DNA of 64,000 nt from assembly GCA_945833995.1 (NCBI GenBank), contig CAMAGM010000001.1, positions 22,631 to 86,630 of the forward strand. The letters are read 5' to 3'. Below are positions 27,328-35,486 of this stretch, in pieces. A model generated the notes under the pieces. It searched no databases. It had not been told where the DNA came from and was given only the letters and a program-made list of their open reading frames with translations. The translations under genes were made by a program, and so were the position numbers. Source of the stretch: an uncultured Prevotella sp. GTDB taxonomy: Bacteria; Bacteroidota; Bacteroidia; Bacteroidales; Bacteroidaceae. How positions within the stretch are numbered: the stretch's first letter is position 1; each line of letters begins with the position of its first letter.

Positions 27328-30300
27328 TTAGAAACCAATCTCAAGACCAACTACCCAACTGCGGTTGTAGTACTGCTGGCCTGTGTCGAGGTCGAGACCA
27401 TCTATCGACTGCAGCAAATCGAATGGGTTGATGACCTGGGCGTATACCTTCAGGTTCTTTGCAAAGCTCTTGACAATGTTCTTTGGCAACTGATAACCAA
27501 TCGAAATGTTACGCATACGGATAAAGTTTGCCTTCTTATAGGTCAGAGCACCAGAATAAGGATCGGCATCACCCGTCTGAACGGTCGTAAGGATTGGTTT
27601 CTGATAAGATGCGCCTGGATTGTCTGGTGTCCAGTAGTCTACACATTCACCAAGGGTGCCATATCCGAAGAGGCTTTGCACAGGACGTTGAGCCCAGTAG
27701 CCGAAACGGCCGTAGAGTTGGAAGCTAAGCTCGATTCCCTTGTAGTTGAATGTGTTCATCCAGCCTGCTGTTACATTTGGTCTGCGGTTACCGATTATCA
27801 CACGGTCGGCATCGGTCATCTTGTAGTCGCCGTCAACGTCGTATGGGCGAACCTTACCAGGTGAGAAGTTCTCGCCGTTGGCATTCCATTTCTCCATTTC
27901 GGCACGGTCTTCAGGAGTGTCTTGCCAAATGCCGGCAGCCGAGTAGCCATAGTAAACACTGAGTTGCTCACCAATGAACCATTTGTTGGTGACATCGTCT
28001 TCCTTACCGTTTGAGAGTTCCTCAATCTTGTCTTTCTGCCAGCTGAGGTTCAACGATGAGTTCCATGTGAAGTCCTTCGTCTCTACTGGTATGGCATTGA
28101 GGGTAAGCTCAACACCCTTGTTTGATGTCTTTCCAATGTTGGCGATGGTAGAACCATAACCGGTTACAGTAGGAATAGACATATTGAGGAGGAGGTCATT
28201 TGTCTTTGATGTGTAGAACTCAAGACTACCGCTGATACGGTTTCTCAAGAAGCCGAAGTCGATACCTACGTTCCACTGTGTCGTCTTTTCCCAACCCACT
28301 TCAGTATTTGACATCACAAGGACATTCTTCACATAAGCAGGATCATTCATGAGGTATGCTTTCTCTTGACCGTCTGCGGTAGGCACGAAAATTGACTGTA
28401 TGAGACCGAGAGTGGAGTATGGATCTATGGCCGAGTTACCTGTCGTACCCACACCGGCACGGATCTTCAAGTTTGAAAGCCAGTTGACGTCGCGGAGGAA
28501 GCTTTCCTGCTGGATTCTCCAACCGAGAGAAACTGATGGGAAGAAAGCCCACTTGCGACCCTTTGAAAGCTGAGAGGCACCGTCCCAACGTGCTGAGGCA
28601 GTAAGAAGATAACGGTCGTCAAAACCATAGTTGAGACGTATCATGTAAGACTCAAGCTGGCGGTCGTTGATGCCTGTGCTCATGCTTGCGCCATTGGTTG
28701 AGTCGGTGATGTCGAGTGAGCCCATGGCGTTCCACTTGTACATGTTCTGCTCAAGACCAGAAAGTGCCATGCTTGCTGTCTCGTAGTTCCATTTCGATGC
28801 CGACTGGAGCAAGGTTACACCCACGTTGTGCTTCTTGGCAAATGTGTTGTTGTAGGTAATCATGTTGTCGAGAGTCCATGAGAAGTCGCGGCGCTGTGAC
28901 CAGCTTGCCTGATTTTTACCACCGTTCATCCACTTGTATGCCGACTCTGTATCGATAAAGTCACCCTTGCGATAGTGACGATAGTCAGGACCGAAGGTGA
29001 TTTTATACTCCAAGCCCTTGAGAGGAGCGTAAATCTCACCAAGATGCATTGTTGCAGAGAACGAACCTAAAACACGATAGGTCTCACGGTTAGACATATT
29101 GTGCTCCCACTCGTTAATGGGGTTGTATGACTGGTTGTCACCACCTGGATATTTGATTCGATCACCATTAGCGTCATAAGGCTGTGCCCAACTGTATGAC
29201 TTCTTATAGAGGTAATAGATGCCGCTTGCAGAGTTCGTAGAAGAAGGAGCATAGGAGCTTGACATTCCATAATCCTGATCCTCGCGCGACGCATTTATCG
29301 ACATGTTGATGGTCATCCAATCTACAGGCTTAACGTTTACACCCATACGTGCCGTATAACGCTGATACTCCTGTCCCTTCTGCGTACCACGGTTGCTCAG
29401 ATAACCGAATGAGCCAAAGGCGTTGAGTTTGTCACTACCGCCAGATGCACTAAGAGTATGCTCATGAATGAAACCTGTACGGACAGCCTGTCCAAGCCAG
29501 TCGTATTCCTTAATTCTTGAAGGATCCCATGTGCCGCCGTCCCATGCGCTCAGAATGTTTTCCACAGCTGTTGGGTCGTCAAGTATGCCGAAGATGGCCT
29601 CATCATTCTCACGAGAATTGCCTGTTCGAGGGTCAGCATACTTGGTCGGGTCAGAATTGTAGGCCGCCCAACGACGATAAGTTACATAATCGGCAGCACC
29701 TACGTTTTCGTTTCTGTCAACAATTTCCTGCCATGTTACAGAACCTGAGTAGTTTAGTGAGAATTGTCCTGGTTTTCCGCCCTTTGTCGTGATAATAACG
29801 ACGCCATTTGCACCACGTGAACCATAGATAGCAGTAGCCGAAGCATCCTTAAGGATGTCGATAGACTCAATGTCGCGTGGGTTCAAGGTCTCAATGCCGG
29901 AACCTGACATCAAAGGCACACCATCGACAACATAAAGTGGAGAATTTGATGCTTTCAGAGAACGCTCACCACGAATGCGAATGTCTCCTACAGTACCTGG
30001 ACGCTCGTTTGTGGTAATGTCCACACCGGCTGCCTTTCCCTGCAATGCCTCAAAGGCATTATTTACAGGACGGCTTTCCAACTCCTTTGAACCAACATGG
30101 CTCAAGGCACCCGTCACGTCGCTCTTGCGCTGCACACCATAACCAACGACAACAACCTCTTCCAAGGCTTTGCTGTCTTCCTTCAGTACGACCTTAATGG
30201 TCTCACCCGTAACCTTAACGCGCTGCGAAACAAATCCTATGTAGGAAATCTCGAGCGTGGCACCACGCTGCACGTTGGCAATCTTGAAGTTACCGTCGAA

Positions 30301-30522
30301 GTCAGTAACGCTACCGTTGCTCGTGCCAACGATTTTCACACTTGCACCGATGATTGGCTCGCCGTTGGCATCAACGACAACACCGTTCACGGCACCTGCC
30401 TGTTGCATTGAGTTTGTTGATGCGGCAGCTGGCATCACTCCACACAGTGGGTTGAATGTCAGGGCTGTGCATGCCAATGCAAATGGCAACACTGTCTGCT
30501 TAATCAGTTTTGTTTGTTTCAT
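27328..30522 (-). CDS. SusC/RagA-family TonB-dependent transporter
   Basis: NGVVVDANGEPIIGASVKIVG CarboxypepD_reg-like domain, plug motif SIDILKDASATAIYGSRGANGVVIITTK. Confidence 0.97.
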   Translation of the reverse strand: MKQTKLIKQTVLPFALACTALTFNPLCGVMPAAASTNSMQQAGAVNGVVVDANGEPIIGASVKIVGTSNGSVTDFDGNFKIANVQRGATLEISYIGFVSQRVKVTGETIKVVLKEDSKALEEVVVVGYGVQRKSDVTGALSHVGSKELESRPVNNAFEALQGKAAGVDITTNERPGTVGDIRIRGERSLKASNSPLYVVDGVPLMSGSGIETLNPRDIESIDILKDASATAIYGSRGANGVVIITTKGGKPGQFSLNYSGSVTWQEIVDRNENVGAADYVTYRRWAAYNSDPTKYADPRTGNSRENDEAIFGILDDPTAVENILSAWDGGTWDPSRIKEYDWLGQAVRTGFIHEHTLSASGGSDKLNAFGSFGYLSNRGTQKGQEYQRYTARMGVNVKPVDWMTINMSINASREDQDYGMSSSYAPSSTNSASGIYYLYKKSYSWAQPYDANGDRIKYPGGDNQSYNPINEWEHNMSNRETYRVLGSFSATMHLGEIYAPLKGLEYKITFGPDYRHYRKGDFIDTESAYKWMNGGKNQASWSQRRDFSWTLDNMITYNNTFAKKHNVGVTLLQSASKWNYETASMALSGLEQNMYKWNAMGSLDITDSTNGASMSTGINDRQLESYMIRLNYGFDDRYLLTASARWDGASQLSKGRKWAFFPSVSLGWRIQQESFLRDVNWLSNLKIRAGVGTTGNSAIDPYSTLGLIQSIFVPTADGQEKAYLMNDPAYVKNVLVMSNTEVGWEKTTQWNVGIDFGFLRNRISGSLEFYTSKTNDLLLNMSIPTVTGYGSTIANIGKTSNKGVELTLNAIPVETKDFTWNSSLNLSWQKDKIEELSNGKEDDVTNKWFIGEQLSVYYGYSAAGIWQDTPEDRAEMEKWNANGENFSPGKVRPYDVDGDYKMTDADRVIIGNRRPNVTAGWMNTFNYKGIELSFQLYGRFGYWAQRPVQSLFGYGTLGECVDYWTPDNPGASYQKPILTTVQTGDADPYSGALTYKKANFIRMRNISIGYQLPKNIVKSFAKNLKVYAQVINPFDLLQSIDGLDLDTGQQYYNRSWVVGLEIGF

Positions 30523-30833
30523 CTTATATTATATTTTATTAGGTATTGCAAAGATGTTAGTAACCATAAATTTACTTTTCGAGTGCAAAATTACTGTAAA
30601 ATTATACTCCAAAACTACATTTTTTGGCAGTTCAACTAAAAGTTTTGTTAAATTCCGTGTTTTGTCACCATATTTTTAGCAAGGAGAGTGAGATAGACTC
30701 ATATATTTACGGCTTATCAACCTCCACTACATCATTGTCTGATAGTTTCTTGATTTTGAAATTAACAATGTGTCTATCCTACACCATATTTTGTCAAATG
30801 CCGACAAAGGGCGAGCATTGAATTGTTAAACGA

Positions 30834-30841
30834 CAAAGTTA
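30834..30841 (-). promoter_or_regulatory. -7 element TAACTTTG for the minus-strand susC
   Basis: Plus-strand CAAAGTTA lying between two AATTGTTAAACG direct repeats (30821, 30843; 22-bp apart). Confidence 0.45.
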
Positions 30842-30890
30842 CAATTGTTAAACGTTAATTGCCGTTTTGTGTTGTTTTGCCTCCCAGCTT

Positions 30891-30934
30891 CCTTCGAGAT
30901 GGTCTCGGGATGCCTTCGAGACGATATCGGGATG
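30891..30934. promoter_or_regulatory. 22-bp tandem repeat array upstream of susC
   Basis: CCTTCGAGATGGTCTCGGGATG (30891) and CCTTCGAGACGATATCGGGATG (30913). Confidence 0.8.
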
Positions 30935-31030
30935 CCTTGTATTCTTTCCCACGCTCCGAAACAACTGAAATAGTTACAAATATGCAACTATCCGAACTTC
31001 AGCCTAAGCCTCGCTATACTCATAAATGAA

Positions 31031-31080
31031 ACGAAATGAGGACTGGGTGGAGGGATTTCCAATACCAGTCCTCATTTCGT
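31031..31080 (-). terminator. hairpin terminator downstream of the minus-strand glycosidase gene
   Basis: ACGAAATGAGGACTGG / CCAGTCCTCATTTCGT perfect 16-bp stem, 8 nt past the stop. Confidence 0.75.
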
Positions 31081-31087
31081 GATTAGG

Positions 31088-33250
31088 CTACTGCATCTTC
31101 TGCAATCCCTCCCAACGCACGTTCCATTTCCCGTTTTGTGGGAAACCGGGGTTGGCGGTGGCGGGGGATCCGTCCCATCCTGCGCACATCATTGCCACGG
31201 CACAGAGCAGCGCTCCGTTGCCCGGGAGATAGATGCGTAGGCGCTTGGGCTCTTGGAAGTTGTGACCGTTGACGAGATAGGTGTTCTTCTGCTTCGGGGT
31301 GAGCAGGGCATCAACGGCTGCCTCGCCATTGCCAAGGCGTGCGGCGCACATGGCAATCATGCCATAGTCCCATCCCCACGTCGTCTCCCAGTTCCAATTG
31401 GCGTTCACCCAGTCGAGGGTGGCGAGCATGGTGGAGGTGTCGTATAGAGGTGAGAGATTACTTTGGGGTGAGGAGGGTAGTAAGCCACAGGCTCCCAATA
31501 CGGCGGGGTGGTCGTTTGTGACAAGCGTGGAAAGGGGAGTTTGGAGTGAGGACTGAGGAACTGGCAGTGCAGAGACATAGATGCCTTCTGACTCTGCCAA
31601 TGGTGCTATGCGGCTGATGATATCGTCCCACTCTGCATTGCGCGGCTTCCCCATGCGTTCGCGCCACTGTTGCGCCACGGTCAGTCCATAACGCCAGTAT
31701 GCCTGCTCAAAGGGTTGGTGATAGGAGTTCTTCCATGTCATGCACTCCTGCATGGCAGTCTGTCCAAACAAGACTATTGGCTTACCCTCGCCTTTGTCGC
31801 ACGACTTGGCGAAGTCTGCCATGAACTCTGCCGTAGCCTCAACAGCCTCGGCGTGTGCCTCCAGCGTGGCTTTGTCGGGATGACGTCGATAGGCTTCCTC
31901 TGCCATGTAGATGTAGTGTGGCTGTTGCCAGGTGAGGAACGAGCCTGTGTTTGACGGTGCCTCACCAGCCCATGGGTCGGTCATCTTCATCCATCGCGCA
32001 CCTTTGAAGCCCTGTCGGCGTGCTATCTCGCGTGAGGGGGCAAGGGCAACGGTGTCATACCATGTCAGTGTGCGGTCAATCACCTCTGGGCGGTTCCATA
32101 GGGAGAAATGAACGGCATGCCACCATGTCATCTCAAGGTGCGGGCGACCAAACCATGAGTTGTAGGTCAGACCTGTCTCCTGTGGAGGCACGCCGCCATT
32201 GCCGCAGTTGACGTAGGTGACATACTGCGACAGCACCGTGCGGCGCTCAAGTTCCTTAGCCCTTGGGTCGGTGCATAGGGAGAAATCGACGAATGCTCCG
32301 CTCTGCCAGAAAGTCTCCATCCGCTTGCGGCACGCCTGCAGCTCACTGTCAATCCTCAACTCGCTTGCAGGACAGGCATTCTGACTGCCACTGTATGTCA
32401 CGGCAACATCGATGGTGTTGTCGAGAGGCGTGAGCGTGAATACGTGTGGCTCGGTGTTGGAGAGCTTTGCCCTGCCTTGCCATCGCAGACTAATATAATA
32501 ATGTGTATCGTCTATCTGATGTTCTATCAATGCGCTCTGCTTTGTGGAGGAGAGAATCCTCGACGTGTGTCGGTCGGTGCTCGCCCAGTCGGCGGCATCG
32601 TCGGAGTGCTTGCCAGTGGGATATGGAAGGCGCAATGCGAGTTTGGCTTGGCGCTTGCCGAAGAGCGGTGTGGCGATATGTGCGAACATCTCGTCGCCAT
32701 TGGCTCCAGTGACAACCTCAACGGGAGAGCCGGCAACCTTATAGCCCGACTCCACGGTGCCTTCCCATAGCTTCAACTCTTGTCGGATGTCGCTGATGGC
32801 GGTCAAAGGCAGCGTGTTGCCCTTATCATCGCTGAAGACAAAACCGAGACAGCCAAGATTGAGGCGGTGGGGATTGACGCGGAAATACTCCGTGGCATCC
32901 TTGTTTCGTCCGTCCGTCTTGTACTCCACGGCATATATTTCCTTGTGTCCATGCCCAGCGTCAACACTTTTCTGCGACTCCTGTTCGGTGAGTCTTTTGG
33001 TGTTGGGAAACGAGTGCCAACCCCACGTCGTCATCGTGGTGAGTGGCACTCCCTCGGCATACTGTTCTGGGAAACTCTGCAGTCCTGTAACGTCGATGGT
33101 GGCGGCAAACGCCCCATTGCCCACTGTGAGCGACGACAGAGGGTCGGCAGCCTCCACCTTGGGATTGTTGCGCTCAAGCACTGCCTTGCGGTCTATTTTG
33201 GCAGTTTGCGTAACTGTCAGCACTGCCAGCAGAATCGATAGTATTGTCAT
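31088..33250 (-). CDS. putative secreted (alpha/alpha)6 glycosidase (family not assigned from sequence alone)
   Basis: Signal peptide; LSSLTVGNGAFAATIDVTGLQSFPE, YNSWFGRPHLEMTWWHAVHFSLWNRPE, WNWETTWGWDYGMIAMCAARLG resemble GH65/GH95-like catalytic folds. Start abuts the rhaD stop. Confidence 0.65.
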   Translation of the reverse strand: MTILSILLAVLTVTQTAKIDRKAVLERNNPKVEAADPLSSLTVGNGAFAATIDVTGLQSFPEQYAEGVPLTTMTTWGWHSFPNTKRLTEQESQKSVDAGHGHKEIYAVEYKTDGRNKDATEYFRVNPHRLNLGCLGFVFSDDKGNTLPLTAISDIRQELKLWEGTVESGYKVAGSPVEVVTGANGDEMFAHIATPLFGKRQAKLALRLPYPTGKHSDDAADWASTDRHTSRILSSTKQSALIEHQIDDTHYYISLRWQGRAKLSNTEPHVFTLTPLDNTIDVAVTYSGSQNACPASELRIDSELQACRKRMETFWQSGAFVDFSLCTDPRAKELERRTVLSQYVTYVNCGNGGVPPQETGLTYNSWFGRPHLEMTWWHAVHFSLWNRPEVIDRTLTWYDTVALAPSREIARRQGFKGARWMKMTDPWAGEAPSNTGSFLTWQQPHYIYMAEEAYRRHPDKATLEAHAEAVEATAEFMADFAKSCDKGEGKPIVLFGQTAMQECMTWKNSYHQPFEQAYWRYGLTVAQQWRERMGKPRNAEWDDIISRIAPLAESEGIYVSALPVPQSSLQTPLSTLVTNDHPAVLGACGLLPSSPQSNLSPLYDTSTMLATLDWVNANWNWETTWGWDYGMIAMCAARLGNGEAAVDALLTPKQKNTYLVNGHNFQEPKRLRIYLPGNGALLCAVAMMCAGWDGSPATANPGFPQNGKWNVRWEGLQKMQ
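31446..31480. repeat. CDS-embedded fragment of the (GTGAGAG) element family
   Basis: AGAGGTGAGAGATTAC (31446-31461) is identical to 671-686 in E1; encodes SNLSPL on the minus strand. Confidence 0.65.
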
Positions 33251-34060
33251 TTATCTCGGCAAATTGAAAGCTCTCGTCATTTCTGCCATTTCCTCCTGAC
33301 TCATGCCGTCAGGCTCGAATCCCATGCACTTGGCGTTGATGTATATCTTCGCACTCTTGGAGAGAACGTCGATTTGGTCGAAAGCGTCCATCACGTCGAG
33401 ACCTTTGGCAAACACGCCATGCTTCTCCCACATCACCACGTCGTAGTCCTCAAGCTCTCTCAGTGTGCCATCGGCAAGCTCCAGGCTTCCAGGCAGAGTG
33501 TAAGGAACAATGCCGAGACCTAATGGGCAGAAAGCCTTTGTCTCAGGAATCATGCTCCACAGCAAGTTGCTGAGCACGTCCTTGCCCATCATCTTCTTGT
33601 TGTGGCTCATAGCGATGAGCTCTATTGGGTGGGTGTGTACCGTAGCCCTGTAGTTTGAGCCCTTCTCAATCATTCGGGCATGGACAGAGAGGTGGCTTGG
33701 CAGCTCCGATGTTGGCATCACGGCATTGTCGGCTATGATGACATAGCTCGCACAGTCGTCGAGAATGCGTATTATCGAGCCATTGTCCATAGGCCAGCGT
33801 GCGAGGTCGCGCATACGCTTTCCCGTTCCCTTGCAGAAGAAATAGGCTCCCTTTAGAGCGGGCAATGCCGTTCCGATCTGGATAGTGTCGCTGATGGCAG
33901 GCATCTGGCGTATGTCGTCATCGACGAGGTCGGTGATGTTTACTGTTATGTTTCCTCCGTTGCGCTCAGCCCATCCGTTCTGCCAGAGATAGCCAGCGAC
34001 TTCTGCTATTTTGTCGATTTCCTTTTTTAGTTCCAATCGACCTTCCAAAATACTGCTCAT
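33251..34060 (-). CDS. rhaD: rhamnulose-1-phosphate aldolase
   Basis: AGYLWQNGWAERNGGNITVNITDL, YRATVHTHPIELIAMSHN, MWEKHGVFAKGLDVMDAFDQID - RhaD class II aldolase signatures. Confidence 0.93.
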   Translation of the reverse strand: MSSILEGRLELKKEIDKIAEVAGYLWQNGWAERNGGNITVNITDLVDDDIRQMPAISDTIQIGTALPALKGAYFFCKGTGKRMRDLARWPMDNGSIIRILDDCASYVIIADNAVMPTSELPSHLSVHARMIEKGSNYRATVHTHPIELIAMSHNKKMMGKDVLSNLLWSMIPETKAFCPLGLGIVPYTLPGSLELADGTLRELEDYDVVMWEKHGVFAKGLDVMDAFDQIDVLSKSAKIYINAKCMGFEPDGMSQEEMAEMTRAFNLPR

Positions 34061-34108
34061 AGTTTTATATGTTTTAAAAGTTATAATCTTTCATATCACC
34101 TCTAACTC

Positions 34109-34984
34109 TCACCTATTCATCGCCCTAAAGTCGGAGGGTTTCATTCCCGTCTTCGCCTTGAATTTCGAGGAGAAATAGTCGGGCGACTCGAAATTGAGGC
34201 GGTAGGCTATTTCCTTTATGCTGTCGTCGGTGGTGGAGAGCAGCTCCTTGGCGCGTTGCAGTCTCAGGTCGTGCTGATATTGCGCTGGGGCGATGCCCGT
34301 ATATTCCTTGAACAGCTTGCGGAAACTGGAGTATCCCATGCCAAACTCTTGTGCTACGCCCTGAATGGTAAGGTCCTGTTCCAATGCCTCACGTATTCTC
34401 AGTCGTGCCTTGTTGATGATATCGACCTGTTGTGAGTTCTTGTTAAGTATGATGTTTCGTTCAAGCGAGTACATCAGTCCTATGAGATAGTTCACCATTC
34501 CCGCCAAGGTCTGCTGAACGTAAGCCGACTCCTCTTGAGCAATGTCGTATGCCTTCTCGTATGTAGCCTTTATCTCGTGACTGAATCCAACACGATATAT
34601 TGGTTTCTCCGGTGAGAGGAATCCTGCTTTCACTCGCTCGTCGATGTTCTTTCCCTTAAAGCCAATCCAATATTGTTTCCAACCCGTTGTCTCAAGTGGG
34701 TGATAGGTGTGCCACTCGCCTGGGAAAAGCAGGAACATATCGCCAGGCTTTATAGCCTGTTTCTTAACGTGTGCCGAGCTGAATACTCCCTCGCCCTCCA
34801 TGTTGTAGAGCAGTTGGTATTCGTCGAGCGTACGTCCTCTGTCGAGGTAAAAATAGTAGCCGTAGGCATGTCCCTTCGTTGGATAGGGTTCTCCAGGCTC
34901 GATTTGCTCCTTACCTATGGTGCTCACGGTGAGTCCCCATTCGGCGTCGCGTTCACTCGCCAGCAGATACTTACTTGTTTGCAT
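34109..34984 (-). CDS. AraC-family transcriptional regulator
   Basis: N-terminal cupin (LLYNMEGEGVFSS...FPGEWHTYHP), C-terminal double HTH (GMGYSSFRKLFKEYTGIAPAQYQHDLRLQRAKELL...RLNFESPDYFSSKFKAKTGMKPSDFR). Confidence 0.95.
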   Translation of the reverse strand: MQTSKYLLASERDAEWGLTVSTIGKEQIEPGEPYPTKGHAYGYYFYLDRGRTLDEYQLLYNMEGEGVFSSAHVKKQAIKPGDMFLLFPGEWHTYHPLETTGWKQYWIGFKGKNIDERVKAGFLSPEKPIYRVGFSHEIKATYEKAYDIAQEESAYVQQTLAGMVNYLIGLMYSLERNIILNKNSQQVDIINKARLRIREALEQDLTIQGVAQEFGMGYSSFRKLFKEYTGIAPAQYQHDLRLQRAKELLSTTDDSIKEIAYRLNFESPDYFSSKFKAKTGMKPSDFRAMNR

Positions 34985-35032
34985 TTTAAATAAGAATAGG
35001 TCGTAATTGTTTTTTTGTTTTATTTGCGTGCA

Positions 35033-35040
35033 AAGATAAT
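35033..35040 (-). promoter_or_regulatory. -7 element TATCTTTG for the AraC regulator gene
   Basis: Plus-strand CAAAGATA about 50 nt upstream of ATG 34984. Confidence 0.5.
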
Positions 35041-35408
35041 GTAAATCTTTGAAACGTGCAAGTTTTTGTCAAATTTTGATGCCGTTCGGTCAAAAGTTAT
35101 AGAAAGTTTTTCGACTATTGCGATTGAAAAGCCAACTGCCAAGGGCATCAACCTTTTACATCCCAGCGATGCGGAGAGAGGAATTTAACATGCAGGCTCA
35201 TGATTTTGGCAGTTTTAAACTTTCCTTGACTTTTTCTACACATGCGACTTCTTTTGTACATACAACTTAACAGCCATTGTGTTTTATGGCTAAATTTTAA
35301 GGATTGCAAAGTTAAAATAAACTACAAAATGTATGGATTGCAAAAAAACAGCGGGGCAAGTTATTGCCAAAAATCCCAAATAATAGGGTATTATCGCCAA
35401 AAATTATA

Positions 35409-35438
35409 GTTTGATTACGTGATTTTTCAATACCTTTG
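35409..35438 (+). promoter_or_regulatory. Bacteroidetes promoter TTTG-N18-TACCTTTG for susC (35487)
   Basis: TTTG 35409-35412, TACCTTTG 35431-35438, 49 nt upstream of ATG. Confidence 0.65.
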
Positions 35439-35486
35439 CACACAAATAAACTAACGTTTGCAAATATTTAAATAACTATAAATAAC

